Part shown: in pieces, positions 1 to 7,375 of the stretch
Layout: every line of letters begins with the position of its first letter
How positions within the stretch are numbered: the stretch's first letter is position 1
Virus record (IMG/VR): IMGVR_UViG_3300035698_035380
Span: 1-30,653 of that record
Source of the DNA: a virus
Reading direction: 5' to 3' (one strand)
Length of the DNA stretch: 30,653 bases
The notes under the pieces: model-generated
Databases searched by the model: none
The model's input: the letters and a program-made list of their open reading frames with translations, nothing else
What the model was told of the DNA's origin: nothing
Position numbers and translations under genes: made by a program

Positions 1-501
1 TTACACCACCGTGAGCGTTGGGGTTTCATCACAGCCGCAGACACGCTGATACACACCGGCCGGGCTGAACTCGACGGTTTTCGTGCCCGCCCAGATCACC
101 CAGTATTGTAAAGTGCTGGTGATGCAGGTGATCGCCAACTCCCACCGACAATCGTCGCGGTTGTACCAGATGCCTACCCCGTTACTTGAGTGATCGATGG
201 GACAACCTCCGCCAATGCCACTTGAGAAGGAAGGTCGTTTTCCGCTGAGCGAGGCAATGGTGTTGAGCTGCCATTGGCAGCCGCCGGTGTATTCCATCAC
301 GCCATTCCACTGCGGCCAGGTACTGGACAAGCAAGCCGCACACCCCGCCAGGCTGTTCACGCCCAGGATGGTGTACGCAGAGGCCATGGTCGTGCAGTTG
401 ATGTCACAGGTGGGTTCGACGCTGCCACAATCAATAACCAGATGACCTGCAGCATTACGCAGCAGATGATTGCCCGAGCCAAGCTTAAGGTGGGTACTCA
501 T
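1..501 (-). CDS. Cysteine-rich late protein, probable tail-tip/fibre component
   Basis: I do not recognise a named family. The protein is 166 residues, complete (TAA at the left window edge), with 11 cysteines scattered in short pairs such as CDIN-C, CAAC and CGC, plus many Trp/Gly residues. This suggests a disulfide- or metal-stabilised extracellular module. The start at 501 is chosen because GGAGGA lies six bases upstream and the ATG overlaps the upstream stop (ATGA); the ATG six bases further upstream touches the ribosome-binding site. It is the third gene after the tape measure, where distal tail, baseplate and fibre proteins normally lie. The role is inferred from position only. Confidence 0.6.
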   Translation of the reverse strand: MSTHLKLGSGNHLLRNAAGHLVIDCGSVEPTCDINCTTMASAYTILGVNSLAGCAACLSSTWPQWNGVMEYTGGCQWQLNTIASLSGKRPSFSSGIGGGCPIDHSSNGVGIWYNRDDCRWELAITCITSTLQYWVIWAGTKTVEFSPAGVYQRVCGCDETPTLTVV

Positions 502-1544
502 GGACATTCCTCCGGTGTATCAATCACCACGCGACTTTCAGGCCCGATGGCGATCAGATGGCCATTGGCATCAAAGGTCAGGTTCCGCAGGTAGGCGTAG
601 AGGTTCGGTGACGCAGCATTGTGGTCATATCGTGACCCAGTCTGAACCGTCAGGCTCACACCACGTGACGTGGTTTGATTGTTGATGTCCCAGGCAACAG
701 AAGAGGCACTGTCACCGTGCTCGCCTGAATAAGCCATGTTGGCTGGCGAACCGACGTTTCCCATGCCCAGGTCGAACATGTACGTCGTGCTGTCATCACT
801 GGCATTAACAGGCATCATCCACACGATCGTGTTGATGGGCACTGCAGTCCGACCATTGATTTCGTAGGCGGCATCTTCTGTTGTCGTCCCACTTCGCCCG
901 CCACCCAACGAACCGAATCCACCACTCGCAGTGGCCTGCATTTCAGTCCACCCATGCGCACCGTTGTCGGCGCTATCGATCTTCGCAGGGAATACGTCAT
1001 TGCCACCTTCACCCAGTCGCACGATGGCCCAGCGCCAGCCGTCGGGTTGTGCCTCTTCTTCTGTCCAGAGCACCGAGCAGCCATTGCCACCGGCGGTAAG
1101 CCAGTTGGTTTCACCGACAACGATACTGGCGGTCAAAACATCCGGGGTGTCCGTCTGCAGTTTCACGTTCGTGACACCGCTGATACAGGCTTTGCCAATA
1201 GCGCCGACAGCCAGTGGTTCCTGCAGAATCACAAATCGCCCCCCGGAAGCAGCGTGCTCAGCAGTCGGTATCACACATGACAACGCCACCTGGCGTTTGA
1301 ATTCGTCTTCATGGTCGGTGGGCAGGATGATCGGCACATCGATCCCCATGACCGCGAACTGCAGTTGGTCCTGATCCGAAGCATTCTTGACCAGAACTAT
1401 GCCGGGAGACCGGTTGCCAGCCGAAGCTGCCTTACGCGCCGATGCTCCCTTGGCCTCCTGCTGCGCGCGGGCGGCATCAATGATCTTGTTCCAGTCCGCC
1501 GCTGCGATCTTGAGCGCCTGACCTTTTTGGACATGTTGTAGCAT
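498..1544 (-). CDS. Late structural protein downstream of tape measure (unknown family)
   Basis: The protein has 348 residues. The N-terminal ~35 residues (QKGQALKIAAADWNKIIDAA) form a helical start that I associate with tail-region proteins of planctomycete prophages. The middle looks beta-rich, and the C-terminal third is Gly/Asn/Ser-rich with repeated short beta-type segments, as in fibre or baseplate proteins. There is no signal peptide or membrane segment. The start is ATG 1544, which overlaps the preceding stop (TGATG); a GTG one codon upstream is possible. It is translationally coupled to both neighbours in the post-tape-measure cluster. Tail-tip or baseplate assignment is inference from position and composition. 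Confidence 0.65.
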   Translation of the reverse strand: MLQHVQKGQALKIAAADWNKIIDAARAQQEAKGASARKAASAGNRSPGIVLVKNASDQDQLQFAVMGIDVPIILPTDHEDEFKRQVALSCVIPTAEHAASGGRFVILQEPLAVGAIGKACISGVTNVKLQTDTPDVLTASIVVGETNWLTAGGNGCSVLWTEEEAQPDGWRWAIVRLGEGGNDVFPAKIDSADNGAHGWTEMQATASGGFGSLGGGRSGTTTEDAAYEINGRTAVPINTIVWMMPVNASDDSTTYMFDLGMGNVGSPANMAYSGEHGDSASSVAWDINNQTTSRGVSLTVQTGSRYDHNAASPNLYAYLRNLTFDANGHLIAIGPESRVVIDTPEECP

Positions 1545-2353
1545 CACGTCCCAATCCCAAGAAGTGAAAAGTTCCCATACCGGTACACCTGCTCAACGTA
1601 CGCCGCCAGAGGTTTTTGGATCAGCATCTTGGCGTCTGTATCCTCAGCCTCCTGATACCGCACCCACAGATACTCCCAACCTTTCTTCGCTACCCCAGCG
1701 ATACTGCCGATATTCAAACCAGTCACATTGGGTGATCCTGCAAATGCAAAACTGATCTCCCAAACCCCGCCTCCGGAAGTGCTCCTCATCGAACCTGCTG
1801 CGCCCAGGAATAAACATTCACCAGCCGCCAGGCCTTTGAACGATCCGCTGTTCACACTGCCGGTCAGATTGAAGAGTGTGCCCTTGTACGCATTGGTGAC
1901 ATCCGCAGAGGGCAGGTAATGCGTCTCACTAAAAGTGTAAATGGGGACCGTGATGTCCACGCCATCCACACCATCAGCCGTCACGCCAACTGCTCCATGG
2001 AAGTCAGGTGCCCCCGCTCCCGGAAAGCCTGGTGCGGCATAACTGGACACGGTCGCCAAAGATTGTGTGATGTGCTGACTGCCGCCGCGTGTCTCAAAGC
2101 TGAAGCTTGATTCGCCTGCCTCTGGCTCGGCGCTCTGAGGTGAGGTGTAACGCACCACACACAACCACATGCCTGAAGCGATTTCTTCGACCTCAATGTC
2201 ATCGCGTTTGAGACCATCGTGCCAGGTGGGTGCGACGGACATCAGTTCGCTGCGGGCATCGACGTCGCTGTCGGTCCCACGCACGATGTAGGTCAACTCT
2301 GCTGAGGCATTCGAAAGCACCCGACCAAACTTTTCCTCGGTGGTGATGGACAT
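1544..2353 (-). CDS. Late structural protein, probable distal-tail/baseplate component
   Basis: This 269-residue protein is the first gene after the tape measure, where siphoviruses usually encode the distal tail or first baseplate protein. The N-terminal ~75 residues look like a compact alpha/beta domain (EKFGRVLSNASAELTYIVRG...). The rest is Gly/Ser/Ala-rich with aromatic beta segments. No catalytic motif is visible. GGGAG lies about nine bases before ATG 2353. A perfect 12-base palindrome (2368-2379) sits just upstream in the short gap behind the tape-measure stop. Function is inferred from gene order. Confidence 0.65.
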   Translation of the reverse strand: MSITTEEKFGRVLSNASAELTYIVRGTDSDVDARSELMSVAPTWHDGLKRDDIEVEEIASGMWLCVVRYTSPQSAEPEAGESSFSFETRGGSQHITQSLATVSSYAAPGFPGAGAPDFHGAVGVTADGVDGVDITVPIYTFSETHYLPSADVTNAYKGTLFNLTGSVNSGSFKGLAAGECLFLGAAGSMRSTSGGGVWEISFAFAGSPNVTGLNIGSIAGVAKKGWEYLWVRYQEAEDTDAKMLIQKPLAAYVEQVYRYGNFSLLGIGT

Positions 2354-2367
2354 GAGACAGACTCCCT

Positions 2368-2379
2368 ATCTATATAGAT
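2368..2379. repeat. 12-base AT-rich perfect palindrome
   Basis: ATCTATATAGAT is its own reverse complement and lies in the 31-base gap between the tape-measure stop and the next gene's ribosome-binding site, in a GC-rich environment. It could be a small operator or an RNA hairpin without loop. No matching -35 hexamer was found at proper spacing on the minus strand. Confidence 0.4.
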
Positions 2380-2384
2380 GCTGT

Positions 2385-4373
2385 TCAGCCGAACGTGAGC
2401 ATTCCGGTATTGGCCTGGCGTTCGATGCGTTTGGCGCTGCGTGCGGTCTGCTCCGTGGCTGCAGCTGTGCGCTCGGCGGTGTCTGACGTTGATGCCAAGC
2501 CCTGCACTGCTGCAGCGTTGAACGTGCCACGCACCTGAACAGCTCGATCCATCGCCTGATCAAGGGCATCAGCCAGGCCATCGAGTTTCGGCAACTGGCT
2601 GCTGGTGTCACCTGACTGGCCAGAAGGAGAATTCCGCAGACGCTTGGCTTCATCCAGACTGTCCTGGTATGCCTTACGTGCTGCGATGAGTTTGGCATTG
2701 GCGGCGTCCACCTGGGCCTGCGCGGCGGACTGTTGTTTTTTGCCTGCCTGCACCGCAGCTGCATCCAACGCCTTGAGCGTGCCTTCAAACTCTGACCCGA
2801 TATCCGCCAGGTCTTTATCACGCTGCTGGTTACTCTGGTTCAGACCCGTCTGCTTGCCCGAATCAATCTGCTTCAGATCAGCCTGCTCATTGGTCTGGGC
2901 TATGTGAATCGCGCCTTCAACATCAAAGCTTTTATCAAACATTCCCTGCAACTTGAGCAGCTGCTTGGTCACCAGTCCCACCGCCTGACGATGGGCACTG
3001 GCCAATGTCGACGTAAACGATATCCAGGTGTTTTTGAGGAACGCCACGGTCTGCACCCACGCCGCCCGCAGGCCTGCCCATGCACCCGCTGCAATCTTCA
3101 CTGCGCCATAAAACGCCTGGGCTGCATACTGCATGAAGTTGGTCTTGAACCCCAGCCAGATTCCCAGCAGCGCATTGACCCCCTTGAGCCATTGCACTTC
3201 CAAAGCCTGCCAGAGGACTTTGACCGCCAAGCTAATCGATCCACCAGAGAGCGCGTCTGCAATCCCCTGGTACGCCTCCATCGCAGCAGCTTTGAGTGTG
3301 CCAAACTGCTCACCAAGCCAGGCCAACACTTCAACTGCCACATTCGAGGTTTTGAGGAAGTACGCACCCATTCCAACCATGGCCGCAATGACCATGCCAA
3401 TGGGCGAGATCAAAGCGCCAATGACTGTTCCAAGGACGCCCAAGACAGAGCCCACGGCACCGATGACCGTGATGATCACACCCAGGACCGTGCCCATGCC
3501 AGAAAGAATCGTCCCCAGCACCACCAGCGAAGCCCCCACAGCGAAGACAACACCCGCAAGTTTTAATGCCACCACGATGATCTGATGGTTTTCTTTGATC
3601 CAGCTGCTGACCAGGACCATCACCTTCATCATCTTTACAACGAGCATCTGCAGCGTGGGCACGAGCGCTGAACCCAGATTAAAAATGCCCATCTTGACCA
3701 CAGACCAGAGTCTGCCCAGTGCGTCGCTAAATTCCTCAGCGGCCTTGGCGTCCGCACCGCTCATGGTGATGCCCAAACTTCGTGCCTCGGCCTGCATCGC
3801 CTCGATCCCTTTTGCACCATCGGCAAACAGGGGCAGAAGTTTTGTCCCCGATATCCCAAAAATCTTCATGGCCACCGCAGCCTTGAGCGTAGGGTCGGTG
3901 ATCTTGCTGATCTGATCCGCCAGCAACTTGAACTGTTGTTCGGGCGAGAGATTCGCCAAGTCATCGGCGGTCATGTTCAGATCTGCCAAAGCGTCTGTTG
4001 CAGAGCTCAGGCCTTTGCCAGCGTCATACACAGTGCGCTGCATGCCACGAATACCCTTTTCCAGACTCTCGATATTCACATCACTCAGTTGGGCTGCGTA
4101 ACTAAGTTCGCTCAGGGCTTCGACAGAGAGACCGGTACGTTTAGCCATCTTGGCGGTTTCATCACCGTAGCTGGCAAACAGCTTGACCGACCCAGCTAAC
4201 GGCGCAAACATCGCGGCCCCCAGGCCTGCGATCTGCATGCCCAGAGCGCGAACACGATTACCAAACGCCCGGAGCTTCTTCTCGGCAGCGCGCAGGCCAC
4301 GCAAGAGCTTGCTGTCATCTGCAAACAGTTCGACAAATGCTTTACCGGCTCGGATGCCCTGGGTCGTGGCCAT
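2385..4373 (-). CDS. Phage tail tape measure protein
   Basis: At 662 residues this sets the length of the tail tube and is expelled on DNA injection. The N-terminal ~60 residues resemble a phage-tail tape-measure start (AFVELFADDSKLLRGLRAAE, then heptad-like helices). A region typical of PhageMin_Tail/TP901-type tape measures follows (residues ~60-220; TGLSVEALSELSYAA). A long hydrophobic stretch (about 255-345) has several Gly/Ala/Val/Ile segments able to span membranes. The C-terminal half is Ala/Gln/Lys-rich coiled coil. At roughly 1.5 Angstrom per residue a tail near 100 nm is predicted. ATG 4373 overlaps the upstream stop (TAATG). Residues ~470-530 are rich in Gln/Asp/Lys. Confidence 0.9.
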   Translation of the reverse strand: MATTQGIRAGKAFVELFADDSKLLRGLRAAEKKLRAFGNRVRALGMQIAGLGAAMFAPLAGSVKLFASYGDETAKMAKRTGLSVEALSELSYAAQLSDVNIESLEKGIRGMQRTVYDAGKGLSSATDALADLNMTADDLANLSPEQQFKLLADQISKITDPTLKAAVAMKIFGISGTKLLPLFADGAKGIEAMQAEARSLGITMSGADAKAAEEFSDALGRLWSVVKMGIFNLGSALVPTLQMLVVKMMKVMVLVSSWIKENHQIIVVALKLAGVVFAVGASLVVLGTILSGMGTVLGVIITVIGAVGSVLGVLGTVIGALISPIGMVIAAMVGMGAYFLKTSNVAVEVLAWLGEQFGTLKAAAMEAYQGIADALSGGSISLAVKVLWQALEVQWLKGVNALLGIWLGFKTNFMQYAAQAFYGAVKIAAGAWAGLRAAWVQTVAFLKNTWISFTSTLASAHRQAVGLVTKQLLKLQGMFDKSFDVEGAIHIAQTNEQADLKQIDSGKQTGLNQSNQQRDKDLADIGSEFEGTLKALDAAAVQAGKKQQSAAQAQVDAANAKLIAARKAYQDSLDEAKRLRNSPSGQSGDTSSQLPKLDGLADALDQAMDRAVQVRGTFNAAAVQGLASTSDTAERTAAATEQTARSAKRIERQANTGMLTFG

Positions 4374-4681
4374 TACGGTTTAATCCTTCTTGGTGGGCTG
4401 AGAGTCTCTAAGCCGTTGTGGAACTTGCGCACGACATGCCAACGGAACCCGAGCTTGTAGAATGCAGCGTGCAAGGCACGCATCTGGTCGGTGTTGACGG
4501 GCTTGTCCACACCCAATAGTTCGATGGTTTGGGGTCCGTGAGTTTTAACGGTGGCGGACCAGGTGTAGTCGTCACCATAAACACCCCCTTGATCGCCGTG
4601 GTTCTTTGGGCCATCAGCTTCCAGACCAAAACCACGGACGATCATGGTGAGGATTTCGATATGGGCGGTGTATTTGGACAT
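4373..4681 (-). CDS. Small protein preceding the tape measure (unknown)
   Basis: The protein has 102 residues. I chose the start at 4681 (MSKYTAHIEIL) because GAGGT stands just upstream and it follows the previous stop by a few bases; a longer version starting at 4729 would overlap the previous gene. It looks like a small alpha/beta domain containing KTHGPQTIELLGVDKP and an amphipathic helix (TDQMRALHAAFYKLGF). There is no membrane segment. It is immediately upstream of and coupled to the tape measure. No family is recognised. Confidence 0.6.
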   Translation of the reverse strand: MSKYTAHIEILTMIVRGFGLEADGPKNHGDQGGVYGDDYTWSATVKTHGPQTIELLGVDKPVNTDQMRALHAAFYKLGFRWHVVRKFHNGLETLSPPRRIKP

Positions 4682-4688
4682 GGTGACC

Positions 4689-4895
4689 TCATGGAGTTGA
4701 GGGGGTAAGGCGTTGCCGGGCAGAGGCAATGGCTTGGTCCACCTGGGTGTCGGTCATGTTGGCGGCTGCGAGAATGTCGGCCTTCTGCTGCTCGGTGAGC
4801 TTGCCTGCCTGTTCTGCCAGGCGGTACTGCGACATGCCAAGATCAAGCAGTGCACGGGCAGACTGGATGAGAGCGAGGATTTCAACGAGGGTCAT
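4689..4895 (-). CDS. 68-residue helical protein (unknown)
   Basis: The protein is small and almost entirely helical (LVEILALIQSARALLDLGMS... ILAAANMTDTQVDQAI), with no Cys and a short Pro-rich end. AAGGAG lies seven bases before ATG 4895. Its start overlaps the end of the lipoprotein gene by 14 bases, so the two are probably translated together. It belongs to the four-gene group between the tail-assembly chaperones and the tape measure. No function is assigned. Confidence 0.55.
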   Translation of the reverse strand: MTLVEILALIQSARALLDLGMSQYRLAEQAGKLTEQQKADILAAANMTDTQVDQAIASARQRLTPSTP

Positions 4896-5256
4896 AAGCA
4901 GGCTCCTTGGAGGTGGTCGTGTCGAAGATGGGCTTAGAATCAGAGGGAATTGGAGGTGTGGTCAGCTGGATCAAAATGGCTTGTACGACATCCAATGCGC
5001 TATCAAAAGCGCTGCCGCCTTCAGGTAACTGTGCGTGCGCTGTGGTGAGACTCGCGCGTGCGGCCTGGAGCAGCTGGCCACGCTGGACGATCTGTTGATC
5101 ATCCATGAGAGGCACATTGGCCAGGTAAATCTGGTTGGCAGTGTTGAGCGCTTTGCGCTGCTGATACCAGCGGTCTTGAGGCGTGGCAGCACAGCCAGCA
5201 GAGGCCGTCATGATCAACAGCAACAACAGAGCGATCAGGTAACGTGGATGAGACAT
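4882..5256 (-). CDS. Small lipoprotein (o-spanin-like or superinfection-exclusion candidate)
   Basis: The protein has 124 residues from ATG 5256, which has AGGAGA six bases upstream; in-frame upstream codons lack a ribosome-binding site. It has a classic type II signal peptide: basic start (MSHPRY), hydrophobic core (LIALLLLLIMTA) and lipobox SAGC, giving a lipidated Cys near residue 22. The mature part is short and helical (QRKALNTANQIYLANVPLM, IVQRGQLLQAARASL) with a Pro-rich tail. It follows a gene for a single-span membrane protein, so an outer-membrane spanin partner is possible. Lysogen-expressed lipoproteins near tape-measure genes can instead block superinfection. The export signal is seen; the role is inferred. 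Confidence 0.65.
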   Translation of the reverse strand: MSHPRYLIALLLLLIMTASAGCAATPQDRWYQQRKALNTANQIYLANVPLMDDQQIVQRGQLLQAARASLTTAHAQLPEGGSAFDSALDVVQAILIQLTTPPIPSDSKPIFDTTTSKEPAYDPR

Positions 5257-5325
5257 GGGATTCTCCTGTACAGAAGTAATTGTCAAAGTGGCCAGGCACA
5301 ATCGAGTTTTCAGGAACTTTCGCTA

Positions 5326-5718
5326 CTACTTACCGAGCGCTCCCTGGCGATCCATTTCGTCATGCTTGATCTGGATGGCCTGCTTGAGCTGCTCGGTAAG
5401 TTGTTCTGGCGGAGCTTTGCCACGGTTGGCGTCGGCGTAGGCCTGCAGCACGAAGCGCAGGGCGGTGTCGAGTTTGGCGAGGCCTTTATTTCCCGGGGGA
5501 CTTCCGGGGGTTTCGGGGGTGTCATTGGGGATGGCTTTTTCCGCGAGTTTGATGGCAGTGATGATGGAGCCTTCCCACTGCCGCCACTTTTCCTGGAAAG
5601 GGTTGAACTTGCTGGCCAGCCAGAAGAACAAAAGCACCAGCAGCAGCCAGATGACACCTAAACCCAGGCCAGAATTAAACAGGTGATCGAGAATAGGGAG
5701 CAGAGATTGTGTGTCCAT
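5326..5718 (-). CDS. Single-span membrane protein, holin (LLH-family)-like
   Basis: The protein has 130 residues from ATG 5718, with AAAGG eight bases upstream; the longer frame has no supporting start. One strong transmembrane segment lies near residues 16-37 (LGVIWLLLVLLFFWLAS). It is followed by an amphipathic helix (EGSIITAIKLAEKAIPN), a Pro/Gly linker and a helical tail (LDTALRFVLQAYADANRGK; LTEQLKQAIQIKHDEMD). TM, then a charged helix, then a conserved helical tail resembles the phage holin LLH arrangement. The linker PETPGSPPG is encoded by a TTCCGGGGG repeat. Alternatives are an i-spanin or an unknown membrane protein. No endolysin gene is present in the window to support a lysis cassette. 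Confidence 0.55.
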   Translation of the reverse strand: MDTQSLLPILDHLFNSGLGLGVIWLLLVLLFFWLASKFNPFQEKWRQWEGSIITAIKLAEKAIPNDTPETPGSPPGNKGLAKLDTALRFVLQAYADANRGKAPPEQLTEQLKQAIQIKHDEMDRQGALGK

Positions 5719-5731
5719 GGAGAGAGCCTTT

Positions 5732-6040
5732 CTAAGGGCGGGAATTCCGGGGGTTTTGGGTGACGAGTGCCTCTTTGAGAATGGAGAGCGACTGTTTGTC
5801 TGCGACGGGTTGTTTGCGATGATCCAGTTCGACGTACGGATTAAAATCTTTGGGCTTGAACGGGCGTGTCTTCTTGGGGTCACGATGAGCGTTGGCGATC
5901 AGGGTGCAGATGATGGAAGTATGCGCCCAACGTTCGCGGCCCTGTCCCTCAGCCATCCACAGCAGTTGTCGCAATGTGAATGGCCGTGGATCAATACCTA
6001 GCGACCCCGCGATCCGCCAGACCTCGCACGATGGGGCGTT
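5732..6040 (-). CDS. Tail-assembly chaperone T-like extension, reached by -1 frameshift
   Basis: This reading frame has no proper initiation codon (only TTG at 5974 with no ribosome-binding site), yet it reads as a conserved-looking domain from about 6040 to 5735: CEVWRIAGSLGIDPRPFTLR, LLWMAEGQGRERW and IANAHRDPKKTRPF. I recognise this as the second part of phage tail-assembly chaperones. It overlaps the end of the preceding chaperone gene in the -1 frame, as lambda T overlaps G. A shift at GGA-ACG (6037-6043) gives a 252-residue G-T fusion: 150 residues of G, then 102 of T. The domain is seen; the shift mechanism is inferred. Confidence 0.65.
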   Translation of the reverse strand, partial: NAPSCEVWRIAGSLGIDPRPFTLRQLLWMAEGQGRERWAHTSIICTLIANAHRDPKKTRPFKPKDFNPYVELDHRKQPVADKQSLSILKEALVTQNPRNSRP

Positions 6041-6489
6041 CCCTGTATCGCCGTCTTCACCATCTGCCCGGGGTCGATCAGATCGATCTTCGCTTCGATG
6101 GCCTGCACCGCTGCGTCGATCAGAGCCATCTGCTTGCTCAGCGCTTTGGCGCGATCGTTTCGGCCCCGGGAGTGGAAAAAATCAATGAGTTCCTCATAGA
6201 ACGCTTTCTGCGCGGCAAGCAGTGTCTGGCCATCGAAGGCAGATCGCACCTGTGCGGCCGTGACCTTGTGGGTTTCGAACTGGTTGTCCAGCAAGGCACA
6301 GAGCACTTCGCCCAAAAACATTTCGTCGGTCCCGAGCAACGTCAGAATAGGTTGGCCGTCCGGATCACCTTTCCGGGGGGCTTCGGGTTGAAGCAGGTCC
6401 ACGCCCAACTTGTCTTTGACCGCCATGGCGGTGCCAAGGTTCAAGGCAAGGGTCCAAGTACGGCCCGCTGCATCACTAAACGTTTTCAT
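5998..6489 (-). CDS. Tail-assembly chaperone, G-like (unshifted product)
   Basis: The protein has 163 residues and lies directly after the tail-tube gene and before the T-like frame, the standard G/GT position. The N-terminus KTFSDAAGRTWTLALNLGTA is typical of chaperones that coat the tape measure during tail assembly. The middle has LGEVLCALLDNQFE and a helical AFYEELIDFFHS, ending in a positively charged tail (HRARSGGSRGR) that is read only if no frameshift occurs. That odd Arg/Gly tail is what one expects from the terminated frame. G would be made in excess over the GT fusion. A TTCCGGGGG repeat at 6371 encodes APRKG here. Confidence 0.75.
   Translation of the reverse strand: MKTFSDAAGRTWTLALNLGTAMAVKDKLGVDLLQPEAPRKGDPDGQPILTLLGTDEMFLGEVLCALLDNQFETHKVTAAQVRSAFDGQTLLAAQKAFYEELIDFFHSRGRNDRAKALSKQMALIDAAVQAIEAKIDLIDPGQMVKTAIQGTPHRARSGGSRGR
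6037..6043 (-). promoter_or_regulatory. Candidate -1 ribosomal slippery heptamer
   Basis: In the G frame the mRNA reads CAG GGA ACG; the heptamer G GGA ACG differs at one base from the lambda site G GGA AAG. Slipping one base back gives GGG-AAC and enters the T-like frame exactly. Earlier alternatives such as C CCC GGG (about 6067-6073) are also within the open overlap. A downstream stimulatory structure was not worked out. Confidence 0.45.
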
Positions 6490-6492
6490 GAT

Positions 6493-6933
6493 TTAAGACT
6501 CCACCTCGACCCATTGATCAAAGACGGCGAGCTTGGCCGTCACGCTGACGGTCACGCCTTCTTCCAGCGGTTCACTTCGACTGAAGTTTGTAATGGCAAA
6601 GTCGCCAAGCGGACCTTCACTCCCTACTGCGTCGCTTGCGCCGGTCAGTACCGCCAGGCGAACATTGCCTGCTGTGAGGAACGCTGTTTTGATCGCGTCA
6701 AAGCCTGCGTCGCCCGGCTTCCACAACATCTCAAACTCTGCGGTACATTCGCGCAGCGTCGGTGCCGTGGCACGCCAACCCTGGTTAGCACGTGTGGTGA
6801 CGTCCGCCTCACCTGCTTCAAGATTGAGCGTCACGTCCTTGACGTTGCCCATCTCTGTCAGCGTGGCCAGTGCGCCTCCTGTGGCCCCCTGGTAAATCTT
6901 GGCGTTCATGCCAAGGACAAATGATTGAGACAT
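6493..6933 (-). CDS. Major tail tube protein
   Basis: The protein has 146 residues, beta-rich throughout, the usual size of a siphovirus tube subunit. Features I associate with tube proteins are an N-terminal strand-turn region (GMNAKIYQGATGG), the segment VTLNLEAGEADVTTRA with the W-R-A motif after it, CTAEFEMLWKPGDAGFDA, and a final beta region (VTVSVTAKLAVFDQWVEV). AAGGAG is nine bases before the ATG. Gene order (tail completion proteins, tube, chaperones, tape measure) supports the call. It polymerises into the tail tube around the tape measure. Confidence 0.8.
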   Translation of the reverse strand: MSQSFVLGMNAKIYQGATGGALATLTEMGNVKDVTLNLEAGEADVTTRANQGWRATAPTLRECTAEFEMLWKPGDAGFDAIKTAFLTAGNVRLAVLTGASDAVGSEGPLGDFAITNFSRSEPLEEGVTVSVTAKLAVFDQWVEVES

Positions 6934-6946
6934 TTTTAGTTACTCC

Positions 6947-7375
6947 TTATCGAACTGAATCTTTCCACATGGATGGAAGCTGAGGCTTTTCCTTCTCAAA
7001 CGCTGGTCCCATGAACGGCCTGCCACGGATAAAAGCTGACTTCGTTTTGCCGTACTGGGTGACTTTGCCGATGCCGCCATACTCCAGCAGACTTGGTGCC
7101 TCACCCCGACCGTTCTGTGTCAGCTGTACCGGCCCGATCACCACACTGCGGCTTTCCGGGGCATACCCGAAGAAGATGAACTTCTTTAGTAACCCTGTGT
7201 GACTACTGGGTGGCTGACCTGGCGGTGATGGACTCTTTCGTTTGCGAATCGAGGACTTTGCCGTGCGACGCACAAACGCACCGAACTTACTGAGCACACG
7301 TCGTGTGGTTTTGTCGACCTTGTTGGTAACAGCCTTCTTGTCGAAGAAGAGCTTGGTGATTTCAAAGTCGATCAT
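6947..7375 (-). CDS. HK97 gp10-like head-tail/tail-completion protein
   Basis: The protein has 142 residues. The N-terminal helices (KAVTNKVDKTTRRVLSKFG) are strongly basic, followed by SIRKRKSPSPPGQPPSSHTG, where the Pro/Ser loop and HTG resemble the HK97 gp10-like family (R-S-x-PGxPP...G.L). The C-terminal part has RPFMGPAFEKEKPQLPSMW, the conserved RPFM/xPA ending of that family. ATG 7375 overlaps the previous stop by four bases (ATGA), and no strong ribosome-binding site is seen, so translational coupling is likely. It probably acts at the head-tail junction. Confidence 0.7.
   Translation of the reverse strand: MIDFEITKLFFDKKAVTNKVDKTTRRVLSKFGAFVRRTAKSSIRKRKSPSPPGQPPSSHTGLLKKFIFFGYAPESRSVVIGPVQLTQNGRGEAPSLLEYGGIGKVTQYGKTKSAFIRGRPFMGPAFEKEKPQLPSMWKDSVR

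Noticed and set aside
2904-3566. A 220-residue plus-strand frame inside the tape measure
   Set aside because: Antisense shadow of the tape measure gene; low-complexity His/Arg/Asp composition.
5980-6924. A 314-residue plus-strand open frame over the tail tube and chaperone genes
   Set aside because: It is antisense to well-supported tail genes, has no recognisable domain, and is rich in His/Arg/Cys as expected from a shadow frame.
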